64,000 nt of DNA from Capra hircus (Eukaryota; Chordata; Mammalia; Artiodactyla; Bovidae): contig NC_030826.1 of the NCBI RefSeq assembly GCF_001704415.2, positions 60,159,362 to 60,223,361 on the forward strand, written 5' to 3'. This document shows positions 1-11,749 of this stretch, in pieces. Under the pieces are notes generated by a model. That model ran no database searches. It saw nothing but the letters and a program-made list of their open reading frames with translations, and was not told the DNA's origin. Each line of letters begins with the position of its first letter. The first letter of the stretch is position 1. Made by a program: the position numbers and the translations under genes.

Positions 1-147
1 TGCCTTCTCTGAAACCAACTGTACATCAATTTAAAAAAAAAAATTAAAGAAAGTCTTCCCTCGTTATAACTCCTGAGAGGATAAATGTCCTGAACCACCA
101 CTGTGCACCAGAATTCCCTAGGGAGCGTCGTCGTCATCGTCACCGTC
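1..147. other. Unassigned edge sequence
   Basis: Short stretch with an A-rich run near 31-46. I see no gene and no repeat I can name. Confidence 0.4.
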
Positions 148-545
148 GTTTTTATTGTAAGGACGCCTGACATGAGGTCTCCCTTCAACAGATTAGCAAG
201 CACGCGGCACCCTGGTGTTGCCCGTTGGCGGGGGTGCACAGCCGATCGCTGGAACCTGCCCATCTTGTAGAAGGAGAACTCTGCACCTGTCGGGTGGCTA
301 CTCACCGTTCCCCTCCCTCGACCCCTCTAGCAGCGTTGTTTTACCCTGTTTCCGTGGGTTTGATTACTTGAGATGCTTCACAGACGTGCAACTGCCCAGC
401 GGGTGTTCACCCCTCTGCGGCTGGCATCACTTGGCATAACTCGTTCATCCTTGTTGTCACACGCAGCAGGATTTTCTTCTTTTTTTAAAGGCTGAGTAAT
501 CGCCCATTGAATGCATATACCGCAGGAAGTGATGAGGGTTGAGTA
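148..545 (-). mobile_element. Old L1 3' end (L1M-type), antisense
   Basis: Read on the plus strand it follows the antisense order of a mammalian L1 3' end: the 'acatgaggtctcccttcaac' block, a C-rich 'ccctccctcgacccctctag' block, then the 'tcgttcatccttgttgtcac' and 'aaaggctgagtaa' blocks. It is highly diverged, so it is an old insertion with no coding capacity. Confidence 0.6.
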
Positions 546-1490
546 TCTCTTATCTTTGCTTTTAATGTAAACTAATGTAATTTTGTATGACTGACCACGT
601 TCTCTCTCTCTCCCCCTCATAATCTACTAGAAGTCTTAACTGAAGCCTAGATCTCTTATACCAAACAATAACATAAAATCAGAATATCAGAAAAGTCACC
701 TCTTACTGTAGAAAGAAATTAGTCCATCAACTTAGAGAGACAGAAGACCTGCAGCTTGCAGCTCCTTCCACTTGGTTTTCAAGCCCCACGATGCCCCATG
801 ATTCGAATGAAAATTAATTCAAGCCCCAAACAACCACTGTAGAAACACTGGCCATACCTGTATTGGTTCTATTATATTAAAGTTAAGACAGCAAAGAAGG
901 GTATTTGGGGGCATTCCTACATTCCTGGCTATTTCTTAAGGATTTACACAGCTGCTCAATGAATAAAACACAAATATTTGAGAAAGGAAATGTTATGAAT
1001 TAATTTAAAAAAAAAATCTGGAGGTGGTGATAGAAGTGTTTTTGAGATCCTGTTCACTTTTTCAAGTTTTTATTTTGGGCTCAGCTGCAGCACCTACTCT
1101 GAGCAAAGTACCTGTGCAACATGTGAAATTACCGGATGAAATCCAGGCTCCTATAGAAGAACAAGACATTCAAAATGACATCCTGATTTTTAGCAAAGCA
1201 AAATGCATTGCAGAACACAATTCTAAGAAAGTACCAGCCTCTACCTCATGATTGAAACTGACAACGACGTCTCACCAGGAAAAAATTACGCTTTCCGTGT
1301 TTGTTTCTACTATTACCTACCTGGGCAGCAGGTTATGAAGCAAAGAATTGCAGCTGAACTTGAACAAGAGCAAACACTTCCTGTATCTCCTCCCAGCCCA
1401 GGTCTGCAACAGATGGGTTTCCACCATCTGTTTTCAACTGAGCAAGTCCTCGTGAGCAGTTCAAGTACGAAAACACATAGTGGATAAAGA
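546..1490. other. No recognised gene or repeat
   Basis: Mixed-composition sequence. A 75-codon open frame (1024-1251, plus) holds a non-repetitive peptide, but it resembles no family I know, has no convincing start context and ends without a neighbouring exon signal I trust. I treat the stretch as unassigned. Confidence 0.45.
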
Positions 1491-1798
1491 ACCAGTGAGG
1501 TGGTTTAGTGATAAAGAATCCTCCTGCCAATGAACGAGACGTGGGCTCGATTCCTGGTCTGGGAGGATCCCACATGCCTCTGAGCCTGAGCTCTGGAGCC
1601 CAGAAGCAGCAGCTGCTGAGCCCAGGCGCTAGGCCCACCAAAGCCCGCACGCCCTAGAGCCCGTGTCTCCATCAAGAGAAGCCCCCGAGTGAGAAGCTCC
1701 TGCCCGACGCAAGAGTAGCCCGACTCGCTGCAATGAGAGAAAGCTCTCTTGCAGCAGGGATGACCCGGCACAGCCAAAAATAAATAAATACAGTTATA
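1491..1798 (+). mobile_element. CHR-type tRNA-derived SINE, long form
   Basis: It starts with a tRNA-like head ('tggtttagtgataaagaatc', B-box-like 'ggctcgattcc'), continues through the repetitive 'gcccgcacgcc ... agagcccgtg' body, and ends 'cacagccaaaaataaataaa'. This is the cetartiodactyl CHR layout. The A-rich tail fixes plus orientation. Confidence 0.8.
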
Positions 1799-2910
1799 GA
1801 AGTAAAGCATTTCAATGCTTAAAAAACGGAAATAAAAAGAAGCTTATTTTTTCTAGCTTTTGTCACATAAACATATGTAGACGTAAACCCAAAACAAAGC
1901 AAAAGAACCAGTGAGCTGGGAATAAATAATAATTAGGCAAAATTCTACAAAGGCTTCAAATAGTGACAAGTTTCTGCAGGTAGGGCTCGCTGACCATATT
2001 AGCAAATGGTCTCTACATGAGCTGAACGGTCAAAATACCTTTTCCTTGGAACTCAGGATGAAGCACCCGTGCTTGTTCCAATGAACTCCTTAAGGATCCG
2101 GTGACGCCTGTGTCTCTGTAATGCTCTGGTTGCCCTGCTTCTAAGGAAAGACGCCTGGTGCTCGGCTAGCGCCTTCCTCGGGTAAGCGCTTTCCCAGGAG
2201 TGGGATGGAGGCAGATGGGGTGTGGATGGAGGGACAACCCAGGGTTTATTTCTCTTAAAGCAAAATGGAAACTGATGATAGCATGAACTCTGATGAACAC
2301 AGAATAAAACTGGGTTCAGAGGGCAAAACAGCAATTGACGTTGGCAGTAGGACTCTGGTTAGGAATCGCGCAAGCCGTTGTGCTTTATGCACCCAGAAGT
2401 GAGGTCAGGAGTCAGGTCCTTTCCTGACTCTGAGCAGAGTCGGTGCTCATCGCAGGATGTACGTCCTTTAGCAACAACTTCTTGCTGTCCCTCCCTCCTC
2501 ACGGAGGGTCCCCCTTTCCCCCTTGTTTGTGCCAATAAGCTTCTTGGGCCAGGTCCTACGAGCGGAGCTGCTTCCAAATTTCAATTTGTTATGCTCTCAC
2601 TCCAGCTGTACAAAAGTGATGGAAGCTCGTCTACAGGATCCAAAAGGAAAAAAGGATCAGACTAATGGGGAGACGGGTGAGCAACAGACAAAACGGGCTT
2701 TGCTAATGCAGTTCCACAGGGACAAGAGAACAGATTCCAATCCTTTTAGAAATCCAGCGCTGTATGATCTCAACCCTTTTAGACCATGAGTTTCTTGCAC
2801 CTTGTCTCATGCCCCTGGGTATGTTCCAGAGTCTCCTAGTTTATAGTCTGTGGGAACTTGAATAGAATTTTCTATCCTACTGTTGTGCGAAAATTGTATA
2901 AATTTTGAAC
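1799..2910. other. No recognised gene or repeat
   Basis: About 1.1 kb of unassigned DNA. Open frames on both strands are short and overlap each other with no family resemblance. No promoter or splice pattern stood out. Confidence 0.45.
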
Positions 2911-3112
2911 AAAGTGAAAGTGTTAGTCACTCAATTGTGTCTGACTTTGCAACCTCATGGACTGTGGCCCACTAGGCTCCTCTGTCCATGGGCTTCTCCA
3001 GGCAAGAATATTGGAGTGGTATTCTCCAGTACACCCGTGGAGATGCCATTCCCTTCTCCATGGGATCTTTCTGGCCCAGGGACAGAATCTGAGACTCTGG
3101 CATTGCAGTCAT
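2911..3112 (-). mobile_element. Bov-tA SINE, antisense
   Basis: The antisense Bov-A order is clear: 'gtgaaagtgttagtcactca', then 'ctccaggcaagaatattgga', then a worn tRNA-related end ('ggcccagggacagaatctga'). The tRNA end is degraded, so this is not a recent copy. Confidence 0.85.
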
Positions 3113-5324
3113 ATTGATTGGTTCATGGTGTTTTCACGTCTATTATAGCCTTCTGCTTTTCTGTATATTCATTCTATTAATTTTTGAGTTTGATATTGAA
3201 ACTCCAACTAAAAATCTTAAAAGTAAATCTAAAATCCAAAATACTTAGAAATAATTGTAATATACAATAGAACTATATGCAGTTTTTCTCTGTGTCTTCC
3301 ATGCCTCCTGTAAATGTGTTATCATACCCTCATAATTTAAAACCACAAAAAAGAAATTTTTTTAGAAAATGGGTTTTGGAGTCAGTCAGGTTTGGGTGCA
3401 AGCTACGAAACCATCCAGTACTAATTGGATGACCTTGGCTCTCTTGACTGACCCCCATTCCTCAGATACCAGTGCACATTCCAGGCTATTAGGAGAGCAA
3501 TGCAACAATAACTGGCGGCGGGGGAGGGGGGGGGGCAGGGGCGGTTCCCCTCGTGCTGGACCCCTAAGAGAATCAATAGAAACTGCCTAACAACCTCCCA
3601 CTGGCCATTTTTGTACAATCCATGGGTGTGACGCAGCCACCCCAGAACCAGAGTGAAAGAAGTCTCTGAGCTAGATTGTATCCAGGACTGTGTCACTCTG
3701 TAAAGAATGGGATAGTTGAAAGTGGTTGAAAGCAACAGTCTGGAACTAAAAATGGAAAGATTGGGCAAGATATTAAAAACAAACCAATCACAACAACCTC
3801 CCAAGTCGTAACAAGAGTTGGGCAACAGGAGAGCGGCCTGAGTCACTGTGGAGGAGAGGAGGCTAGGAGAGGCTAGGAGAGGCTAGGGACTGGGCGAGAG
3901 CGGCTGGAGAGACTGCAGATGAAGAGGGCTTGAGGTTGAGGACGTGAAATGGTTTTTCCAATCCCAATCTGGGTTTATTTTTATCTCCCTCATGAAATGT
4001 AAAATAATTCACATGACAATCTGATTGAGACCTTATGGGTACCGTCTCCATTGTGCAAGACAGGAATATTTTGGGCAGAAGACCTCTGCCAAATGGTAAC
4101 AGAAGATGGCCCGTGTGAGCTAAAGTCGAGTGGAGCACAGGGAGGCAGCTTAGTGAATTTGGGGAGAGGAGGCCCCTGGTGTGGATAATAAGAGCCGATG
4201 TTCTCTTGTCCTTGTTAGAATCACCTATTGTTTGTGTCATCATGGACTTAATGAGGCAGGACTTCTGATCCATGCCCTCCAGTCTGTCACTGAGGGGGGC
4301 CGTGCAAGGAGCGTCTGCCTGTGACTGAACAAAACCCAAGGCAGCTCTCAGGATGTTGCCAGAGCTTAACTCTTTCCACTGCAGCACCTGAAATTGATGG
4401 GAAATTGCAAAGTTTAGACATCTGGCTCACAAGTCACTAGCTGTGTGTCCTTCAGCATTACGGCATGGTATCTACAGCAATCTAGATGAGATCTTAAAAC
4501 ATCGAAAAACTCCAACGGCCAGTGGAGCCCCAGCTTTAGACAATCTGTTCCTAATTTTGCTTTGCCCTTGGAGGACTATTAAGAGTTTTATAAAAAAGAT
4601 TGCCATGTCCACGCTGGCCAGCTCAGGCTGTTCAAGTCTCAAATGTATGGTAGAGAGAACAATTAGAGTTATGAAAACTCAGTCCCTCCCATCAACTCCC
4701 AGGTACAGGCTGTACCATCATCGGGCAATTTCATCATCTCCTTTTTGCATCTGTGTTTGTTTAATGTTGGAGTGTCTTTGGATGTTCTTGCACAAATGGC
4801 TATCTATAAATCCCCAACCATTAGCTGGCCTGGGACTTTCATACGGGGATCCAAAGAACTAATCAAAAGAATATTTGGTAACAATTCTATGTTTATAGAG
4901 AGGATCTTTTTTTCCCCCTCTAAGGAGCTCAAAGTCCTTTTCATTAAAATATTACAGCATGTCTACGAGGTAGGTAGTAGGTTGGAATCGGTAGCTCTGT
5001 AATTCATAAACAAGTCGCTCAAGGTTGGGCCAGCATGTCAGAGTCCTGAGAGGCTAGAAACACCCAACCAGCTCAGTGCACACGCTGTTGTGCAGAAGCG
5101 TGCAAGCCAAATAAAGTGTGAATTCAGATCCACTGCAGAGAAGGGAATACTCGGCCAACCTGTAAAATGTATTTCTATAAAGTATCCTTCCCAAATGCAG
5201 AGGTTTTCAATGATATTCTAATAAAAACATCAGGGAGCCTGTATCTACCTCTCAAAACCAGAGAGATACTTCCGTGTGTGGTAGGGCGACAGACTTGAGA
5301 AATAAATTACAAAAACGTACAAAC
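3113..5324. other. 2.2 kb without recognised genes or young repeats
   Basis: A G-rich run (3515-3543) could form a G-quadruplex. A short decamer array ('ggctaggaga', three copies, 3860-3888) is present. Open frames up to 174 codons (minus, 3863-4387) have no family resemblance and no exon signals. Old degraded repeats may be hidden here. Confidence 0.4.
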
Positions 5325-6018
5325 ACAGCATATTAAAAAGCAGAGACATTACTTTGTCAACAAAAGTCAAGGCTATGGTTTTTCCAGTAGTCATGTATGG
5401 ATGTGAGAGCTGGGCTATAAAGAAAGTTGAGTGAGTGAGTGAAGTCGCTCAGTCGTGTCCGACTCTTTGCGACCCCATGGACTGTAGCCTACAAGGCTCC
5501 TCTGTCCATGGAATTTTCCAGGCAAGAGTACTGGAGTGGATTGCCATTTCCTTCTCCAGGGAATCTTCCCTACCCAGGGATTGAACCCGGGTCTCCTGCA
5601 TTGCAGGCAGACCCTTTACCGTCTGAGTCACCAGGGAAAGAAAGTTGAGTGCCAAAGAATTGATGCTTTTGAACTGTGGTGTTGGAGAAGACTCTTGAGA
5701 GTCCCTTGGACTGCAAGGAGATCCAACCAGTTCATCCTAAAGGGAATCAGTCCTGGGTGTTCATTGGAAGGACTGATGGTGAAGCTGAAACTCCAGTCCT
5801 TTGGCCACATAATGCAAACAACTGACTCATTTGAAAAGATCCTGATGCTGGGAAAGATTGAAGGCAGGAAGAGAAGGCGATGACAGATGATGAGATGGTT
5901 GGATGGCATGACCGACTCAATGGAGTCGGGAGTTGGTGATGAACAGGGAGGCCTGGCATGCTGTGGTTCATGGGGTCGCAAGAGACAGACATGACTGAGC
6001 GACCGAACTGAACTGAAC
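5325..6018 (+). mobile_element. BovB (RTE LINE) 3' fragment
   Basis: It begins in the C-terminal reverse-transcriptase region ('catattaaaaagcagagaca') and runs to the canonical end 'ccgaactgaactgaac'. The element is 5' truncated. It is interrupted at 5434-5636 by an antisense Bov-tA SINE with an exact 15-bp duplication, so the BovB is the older of the two. Confidence 0.92.
5434..5636 (-). mobile_element. Bov-tA SINE inside BovB, with exact TSD
   Basis: A complete antisense Bov-tA ending in the tRNA-like head ('gtctgagtcaccaggg'). The 15-bp sequence aaagaaagttgagtg flanks it at 5419-5433 and 5637-5651, which is direct evidence of an L1- or BovB-machinery-driven insertion into the BovB tail. 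Confidence 0.95.
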
Positions 6019-6388
6019 AAATACCAGCAAAATTCTCACACTGGCCTTTTTGAGGAAGATTGTTAGTAAGACACATTTTACAAAATACACCTGGTAATAC
6101 TTACCATATATATATAAATGTGAATGTGTGTTCTAAAATATGAAAAAAAATGACTTAAGATATAATAAGAAAGACTTTGCTTGACACAAGGAAAATTGTT
6201 TGGCTCCCAGAATGAAAAGACAAAAAAATGTCTAGAATAAGTTACCAGGAAAGGTTGTGAGCTGACCTGGTCCCAAGTATCTGCTGGGCTCAGAGCAGCA
6301 GCACAGATGGAGCTGGATTTCAGCATTCTCCACCCCCTGCTTTGAAAAAATAAACATTCATGGTGACAAAATGAGAAATGAATAAACT
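6019..6388. other. No recognised gene or repeat
   Basis: AT-rich sequence with a short TA run near 6106-6116. Nothing assignable. Confidence 0.4.
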
Positions 6389-6684
6389 GGGCTTCCCTGG
6401 TGGCCCAGCAGTAAAGAAACGCCTGCCAATGCAGGGGACACGGGTTCGATTCCTGGTCTGGAAGACCCCACGAGCGGCCGAGCAGCTGAGCCCGTGCGCC
6501 GTGCTCTAGGGCTGGGGAGCCGCAGCTCCTGGGCCACCTGCTGCAACTGCTGAAGCCTGAGCACCCCAGAGCCTCTGCTCCCAGCAAGGGGGGCCAGTGT
6601 AGCGAGCAGGCCTCACTCGCCACAGCTGGAGAAAGGCCCGTGGGGCCGCAAAGACCCAGCGCAGCCAAAAATAAACACATTAAA
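6389..6684 (+). mobile_element. CHR-type tRNA-derived SINE, long form
   Basis: Head 'gggcttccctggtggcccag', B-box-like 'ggttcgattcc', GC-rich body, then 'gcgcagccaaaaataaac' tail. The minus-strand open frame of 214 codons overlying it is a shadow of the GC-rich SINE body. Confidence 0.85.
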
Positions 6685-7327
6685 GCATTCTCTAAGAAAG
6701 CAAGCAAGCCAGCCATGGCCATCGTGACTCACAGAGCTGATCCAACATCTAACAGCACTGAGTTCAATTCTCATTATATCCAAGCATTCTCTTGATAATT
6801 TGGCAATATTTGGGTAAGCGCCAAATTCAAAAAACAGGCATAATGTTTATTATATAATTATCCTATAGAATGCATCTTTCTTGCTTTCATTCCAGCAGAT
6901 TCACTAATTATATGACTTTCACCATAATTTATGATGTACAGAGAGTAGTGACTAAAGGATTGAAACACAAAATGTATTCTACGTATATGAATTTGGGTGT
7001 ATTTTCATTAAAAAAGAAAATTAAATGTAAGATAGAAAAAAGGACTGACTTCAAATAAGTTATTTCTCTCTACGGACTCAAAATTATCTATTAAACTATA
7101 AAAAGAAAATTAAATATTAAAAACATTTTTGTAAAAATAAAATAACTCATAATTCTAGTATTTGGAGTTTGTCCCACTGGCATCCTGAAGACTTGGGATT
7201 ACACAGCATGTGTGTTAGTTACATAAGTATGACTGTAAGAGTGATATGGACTGTTTAATATTTCGAAACAGTCCCCAGCTTGGGAATCTTGCCCTAATTT
7301 GAAGTCAGATCACGAAGTGAAAGAAGA
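6685..7327. other. AT-rich, no recognised gene
   Basis: AT-rich sequence with several A/T runs. No coding or repeat family is recognisable by eye. Confidence 0.4.
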
Positions 7328-7538
7328 AGTGAAAGTGTTAGTCACTCAGTCGTGTCTGACTCTGTGACCCCACAGACTGCAGCCCTCCAGGCTCCTCTGC
7401 CCATGGAATTTTCCAGGCAAGAATACTGGAGTGGGTTGCCATTTCCTCCTCCAGGGACTCTTCCTGACCCAGGGATCGAACCCATGTCTCCTTGTTGGAC
7501 AGGCAGACTCTTTGCCACTGAGCCACCTGGAAAGCCTG
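7328..7538 (-). mobile_element. Bov-tA SINE, antisense
   Basis: Near-complete antisense copy: 'gtgaaagtgttagtcactca' to 'ccactgagccacctgg'. Parallel open frames of 60-70 codons on both strands are typical shadows of this SINE and are not genes. Confidence 0.92.
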
Positions 7539-8668
7539 CATACAGGCACACCCCTCTTTATATAATGTTCATGAGTAATCCTGCTTTCTCTCCTTCCACA
7601 TCTCCTGGGATATCAGACGTTCAATAGGTGCCTCTAACTGTTGATATGAAGTTGAAGGATTCATGCCGTAATTGCTGCTACTTCCAATGAAACACTGCAA
7701 GTATAAGGAGACCCGTTTACAATCCTCTGGGGTGACTGTTGGCTTGTTTACAAGAAGACTGACCCTCTGAAGAGAAGATAAGGAACTTTTACAGGGAAAA
7801 TGAGACTGACCTTTCAATCTTTGAGCAAAATGGTCAGCCGCGTTATGACCCAAATCATCATTTTCTGTAATGATGACCTCAGAATTCTGCTGATAAAAGA
7901 GAGAAAAACACTTTGCTCTGAAGTCCTTTCCCTCTGGGAAAAAAAAAAAAATCGGGTTACAAATCCTGCCAAAGATGTGGATCCAAAATTAAAGAGAAGA
8001 AAACCCGATACACTTGGAGTATTTTTTAAAGACATTTCTGCTTACTTTACCCACCGACAGCTCCTTCAAAAGCAAACTCACTTGAAAAAGCATGAGAACA
8101 CAGCGCTGCCTAGAATTCAGCGTTCTCTCAATGGGGTTTGACTTCCAGAAAGTTTATTCTGCACAACTCCTGGATGCTGCTCACTCTACACACGTACCAC
8201 CTTTGAGTCAGCTCTTAGATAAGCCCGGAACGTATGGGTGGTTTCAGCACCTGCCATGACTCAGATCAAAATGCAGATTATTTTCTACAGACTCAGAAGA
8301 GAGGATAATGGAAAAAGTCTTCTTTTTGACTCCTGGTTCCCCATCAATCACTTCATGAATAAAAGAGCAAGGCAGCCATCAGCAACCACAATTCCCAGTG
8401 GGCTAGAATGACAAGTCATCAGATGCACCAGGGCTCAAAAGAAATAAGGGAGGGACACTTGGCTCTCCCTGCAAGGTCTGAGACACGAGAAGACAGCTGT
8501 CATGGTGGTGGGAATAAGCTGATACAGACGGGAAAACGACAAGTTATCAGCTACTTGAAGTTTGGAGACACTGAATGGATTAAAGGCAGAACGCAAAATC
8601 TCCTGCCTCAGGAGCTGAGCAAAATAAGAAACCACAGAAGAAAAGATAATGGTAAGAAGGCGACTGCA
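7539..8668. other. 1.1 kb without recognised gene
   Basis: Unassigned. A lysine-rich 113-codon frame at 7800-8141 (plus) has no family resemblance and includes an A-run-encoded KKK stretch, so I do not call it a gene. Confidence 0.4.
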
Positions 8669-8790
8669 GGACTTCCTCGGCAGCCCAGCGGCTAAGACGC
8701 CATGCTTCCCTTGCTGGGGGCGCGGGTTCGGTCTCTGGTTGGGGAATAAGATTCCGCATGAAGCATGGTGTGGCCAAAAAAAAAAAAATA
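8669..8790 (+). mobile_element. CHR-type tRNA SINE, short form
   Basis: Compact tRNA-headed SINE: 'ggacttcctcggcagcccag', 'gcgcgggttcggtctctgg', 'tgtggccaaaaaaaa'. The poly-A tail gives plus orientation. Confidence 0.85.
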
Positions 8791-8869
8791 TTTTTAATTT
8801 AAAAAGAAAAAAAGAAGGTCTAATATGTATTACTTATTCAGTAGATCTGAGACACGATAGCAATCCTCT

Positions 8870-9005
8870 ATGCACACTGTCTTTCATTTTCTGAATTTAC
8901 ACATAGGAAAGGTAAGGCTCAGGTAAGGAAATTTGTCCAAAATCAGGGATGAGACTCAAGTCCAGGACTTTCTGACACTATAGTCCAGAATCTTCACAGA
9001 TTTAT
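8870..9005 (-). mobile_element. MIR SINE, antisense
   Basis: The order 'gtaaggctcaggtaagg', 'aaatttgtccaaaatcag' and 'actcaagtccaggactttct' matches an antisense MIR core. Strongly diverged, as expected for this ancient mammalian family. Confidence 0.6.
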
Positions 9006-9228
9006 CTTATCGAGGGGGGAGGGAGCAATAAGACAAAAAACTAGAAATGAAGTAATAAGACAAATAATTGGAGAAAATACTGACCATATGTGTGACTGAA
9101 ATGTAGTTAATACAAAAACGGCCTTTAAAACCCCATAAGAAAAAGATAAAATCATCAAAATGAAAGTAAGTTAAGAGTCAAGGAAAACTAAAACACAAAA
9201 GTTTCTAAAAATGAAAAAAAGTTGTTAT

Positions 9229-9900
9229 TGTATTCCTTTCTATTCTTGCTGTAACAAGTTACCCCAAACTTACTGGCTTAAAAAAGCATATTTTGTCTTC
9301 TCATATTTAAAATTTTTATTATTGGAGTATTGTTGATTGACACTATTGTTATTTCTGCTGTACAACATGTGATTCAGCCACAGATATACATATATCCCTC
9401 CCTCTTGAGGCTCCCACCATCTCCCACCCCTCTAGGTCACCACAGAACACCAAGCTGAGCTCCCCAGCATCATTTTTTATGTTACATGTAAGCTCCGAAG
9501 CTCAGAAATCCAACGCAGGTCCAGAGGACTGCCCTCCTCCTGGAGGTTCCACGGGACCCGTCCCTGGCCTCCATCAGCTCCCGAAGGCCGCCGCCTTCCT
9601 TAGGTCTTGGACCTGTTCCTCCACCTTCAAAGTCAGCAGCTGACGCTCATCTCCTCACTGAAATCCACTTCCATCCTCACATCTTCTTTCTCTGACTTTG
9701 ACCCTCCTGCTTCCTTCTTCCAAGGATATTTGAATGACATTAGGTCAACCAGATAATCCAGGATAACCTCATCTCAGAGCTGTTCATTGAATCCTATCTG
9801 TGAAGTCTCTGTTACTAGATAAGGCAGTGGGCTTAGGGGTGCTAGGACACGGGGATCAGAGCATGGACAGTTTAGGGGGAGGGCAGGATTCAGCAGACCA
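9229..9900 (-). mobile_element. MLT1-type ERVL-MaLR LTR, antisense
   Basis: The left end 'cttgctgtaacaagttaccc' and later 'aaccagataatccaggataa' with 'tctgtgaagtctctgttac' follow the antisense order of an MLT1 LTR. An L1 fragment splits it (9301-9485). It is a non-coding solo-LTR-like fossil; no viral gene is present. Confidence 0.72.
9301..9485 (-). mobile_element. L1 3'-UTR fragment inside MLT1
   Basis: 'attattggagtattgttgat', 'ctgctgtacaacatgtgatt' and 'aggtcaccacagaac' form the artiodactyl L1 3'-UTR read antisense. It interrupts the MLT1 LTR, so it is younger than that LTR. Confidence 0.65.
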
Positions 9901-10033
9901 CAGCTGTAACCAAAAGTTCAATCAAAAACAACAAAGATGCCATTTTTCACCCACTGAACTGACAGGCGTGCAGGGTACAACCACATTCTGTAGGTAGGGG
10001 CAAAAAGTGGCACAGGTTTTGGCACAGAAAGAC

Positions 10034-10035
10034 TG

Positions 10036-10076
<41 letters not shown>

Positions 10077-10110
10077 GTGTGTGTGTGTGTGCGTGCATGT
10101 GTGTATATAT
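10034..10110. repeat. (TG)n microsatellite
   Basis: About 75 bp of TG dinucleotides with scattered GCG interruptions. Alternating purine-pyrimidine sequence can adopt Z-DNA. It makes histidine/threonine-rich shadow frames on the minus strand. Confidence 0.97.
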
Positions 10111-10118
10111 AAAACTGA

Positions 10119-10209
10119 CCATTCCCTTTCTCCAGATGATCTTCCCAACCTAGGGGCCAAACCCAGGTCTCCAGCATTGCAGGCAGATTCTGAGTCACCA
10201 GGGAAACCC
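10119..10209 (-). mobile_element. Bov-tA SINE fragment, antisense
   Basis: Only the tRNA-related half remains: 'accattccctttctccag' to 'gagtcaccagggaaaccc'. The missing half lies where the TG repeat now stands. Confidence 0.8.
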
Positions 10210-10859
10210 ATATAACTAACATACAGAACTATTTATCAGTGCATATCACTATATCTCAAAGAACTTATCACGTTATTCCTCCAACTTAGAATTCAGTTTA
10301 TTGGAGTTGGTCATAAGGAAATCACCACAGACATTAATGAAAGATGTTAACCTCAATGACATCAACCTAATATGTTTCAATAAGTAATGGTATTGTCCTC
10401 TAACAGGATACAATGTTATTAGAGTACTGTGTGTTCATACTGTAGGAAAGGATTATATTGTATAAAAATATCTAAAGATAAGGAAATGTCTTAAATGACA
10501 AAGGCTACAAATAAATAGCATATTTACCATTTTATAAAGAATATTTTAAAATAAAAAGTGGGTATTTTTTATCTTCTCTGTGTCTTCCAGCTTTTCTCCA
10601 GTGAACATGTGTTACAGTTACAATGATATCAACATTGTTTCCAAAAGAACCTTCTTCTTCAGCCTGATACCAAGCAGGAAGAGCTTCAGCCTCTCCAGGC
10701 GATTTGGAGAAGGATGAGCTCATCTCCTGGGACGTGGCCAGCCTTGGAGTCTTCTCATTTTCCCCACTATCAGTAAAGCCCATGACAATTCATGAAGATG
10801 GAACACTTCCAGGGGCCAGAAAAACAGCAAAAAGAGAAAGGGCTTGGATCGATGATCTA
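10210..10859. other. No recognised gene or repeat
   Basis: Mostly AT-rich sequence with no coding pattern that I trust. Confidence 0.4.
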
Positions 10860-11035
10860 AATTGGAAAGGCAGCGCCACTATTTACGGCCTGTGTGACCT
10901 CGGACAACGCGCTGAACTTATCAGAGCTTTGGCTCGTCATCAGTAAAGCAGTACTTACTGCTGATACTTACCTTCCAGGATTCCGTGAAGAATAAATGAA
11001 ATAATTAAGTGTCACATATGCAGGTGCTTTGAGGT
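10860..11035 (+). mobile_element. MIR SINE
   Basis: 'gcgccactatttacggcctg', 'tgtgacctcggacaacgcgc', 'catcagtaaagcagtactta' and 'gaagaataaatgaaataat' match the MIR core in plus order. A second MIR-like patch ('cactgtgtgactgaggccag' onward, 11070-11125) is weaker. Confidence 0.65.
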
Positions 11036-11233
11036 CAAGAGGCTGGGAACTCGGAGCCTGGGCTGTTCCTTCACTGTGTGACTGAGGCCAGAATGCTCTG
11101 ACCTTTTATGTCTCGGCTTCCTCCATCACAGGACACTGGAGTGAACAGTACCTGAAATTTAAGGTTATAAAGCACTATAATTATAGTTTTCTCTGGGTAT
11201 AAGCTCAGTAATGGGATTTCTGTGTTGTATGAA

Positions 11234-11429
11234 TGTGAAAGTGTTAATCACTCCGTCGCATCTGACTCTTTGTGACTCCATGGACTGTAGGCTCCTCCGT
11301 CCATGGAATTCTCCAGGCAAGAACACTGGAGTGGGTTGCCATTCCCTTCTCCGGGGGATCTTCCTGACCCAGGGATCGAACCCAGGTATCCTGTACTGCA
11401 GGCGGATTCTGAGCCACCAGGGAAGCCCT
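11234..11429 (-). mobile_element. Bov-tA SINE, antisense, inside L1
   Basis: Near-complete antisense copy from 'gtgaaagtgttaatcactcc' to 'ctgagccaccagggaagccc'. It interrupts the antisense part of the inverted L1. Confidence 0.93.
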
Positions 11430-11486
11430 CTGAATCATATGGTAGCTCTATATTCAGATTTTTAGGGTATTTCTACACTGCTCTCT

Positions 11487-11749
11487 TGGAGAAGGCAATG
11501 GCACCCTGCTCCAGTACTCTCACCTGGACAATCCCACGGACGGAGGAGCGTGGTGGGCTGCAGTCCGTGGGATCGCGAAGAGTCGGGCACGACTGAGCGA
11601 CTTCCCTTTCACTTTCATGCATTGGAGAAGGAAATGGCAACCCACACCAGTGTTCTTGCCTGGAGAATCCTAGGGACGGGGGAGCCTGGTGGGCTGCCGT
11701 CTATGGGGTCGCACAGAGTCGGACACGACTGAAGCGACTCAGCAGCAGC
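11487..11749 (+). mobile_element. BOV-A2 dimeric SINE inside L1, with TSD
   Basis: Two Bov-A monomers in tandem joined by 'ttccctttcactttcatgca', ending in a CAG-rich tail ('gactcagcagcagca'). The flanks acactgctctct (11475-11486) and acactgttctct (11750-11761) are a 12-bp TSD with one mismatch. Confidence 0.95.

Noticed and set aside
1491..1560. tRNA gene from A/B-box-like sequence in CHR and Bov-tA heads
   Set aside because: These are tRNA-derived SINE heads. They lack a full cloverleaf and are followed by SINE bodies and A-rich or simple tails.
3863..4387. 174-codon minus-strand frame as a possible gene
   Set aside because: Composition is protein-like in places but there is no recognisable domain, no conserved neighbour and no splice or poly-A context. 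Kept as unassigned DNA.
6078..6722. 214-codon minus-strand frame
   Set aside because: Its first part overlies the GC-rich CHR SINE and the rest is unrelated DNA. No family resemblance.
9229..9900. Endogenous retrovirus with coding genes
   Set aside because: Only LTR-type sequence of the MaLR group is visible here, at 28085-28222 and at the right edge. No gag, pol or env frame accompanies any of them.
9922..10222. Histidine/threonine-rich open frames on the minus strand
   Set aside because: They are translations of the TG microsatellite plus a SINE fragment.
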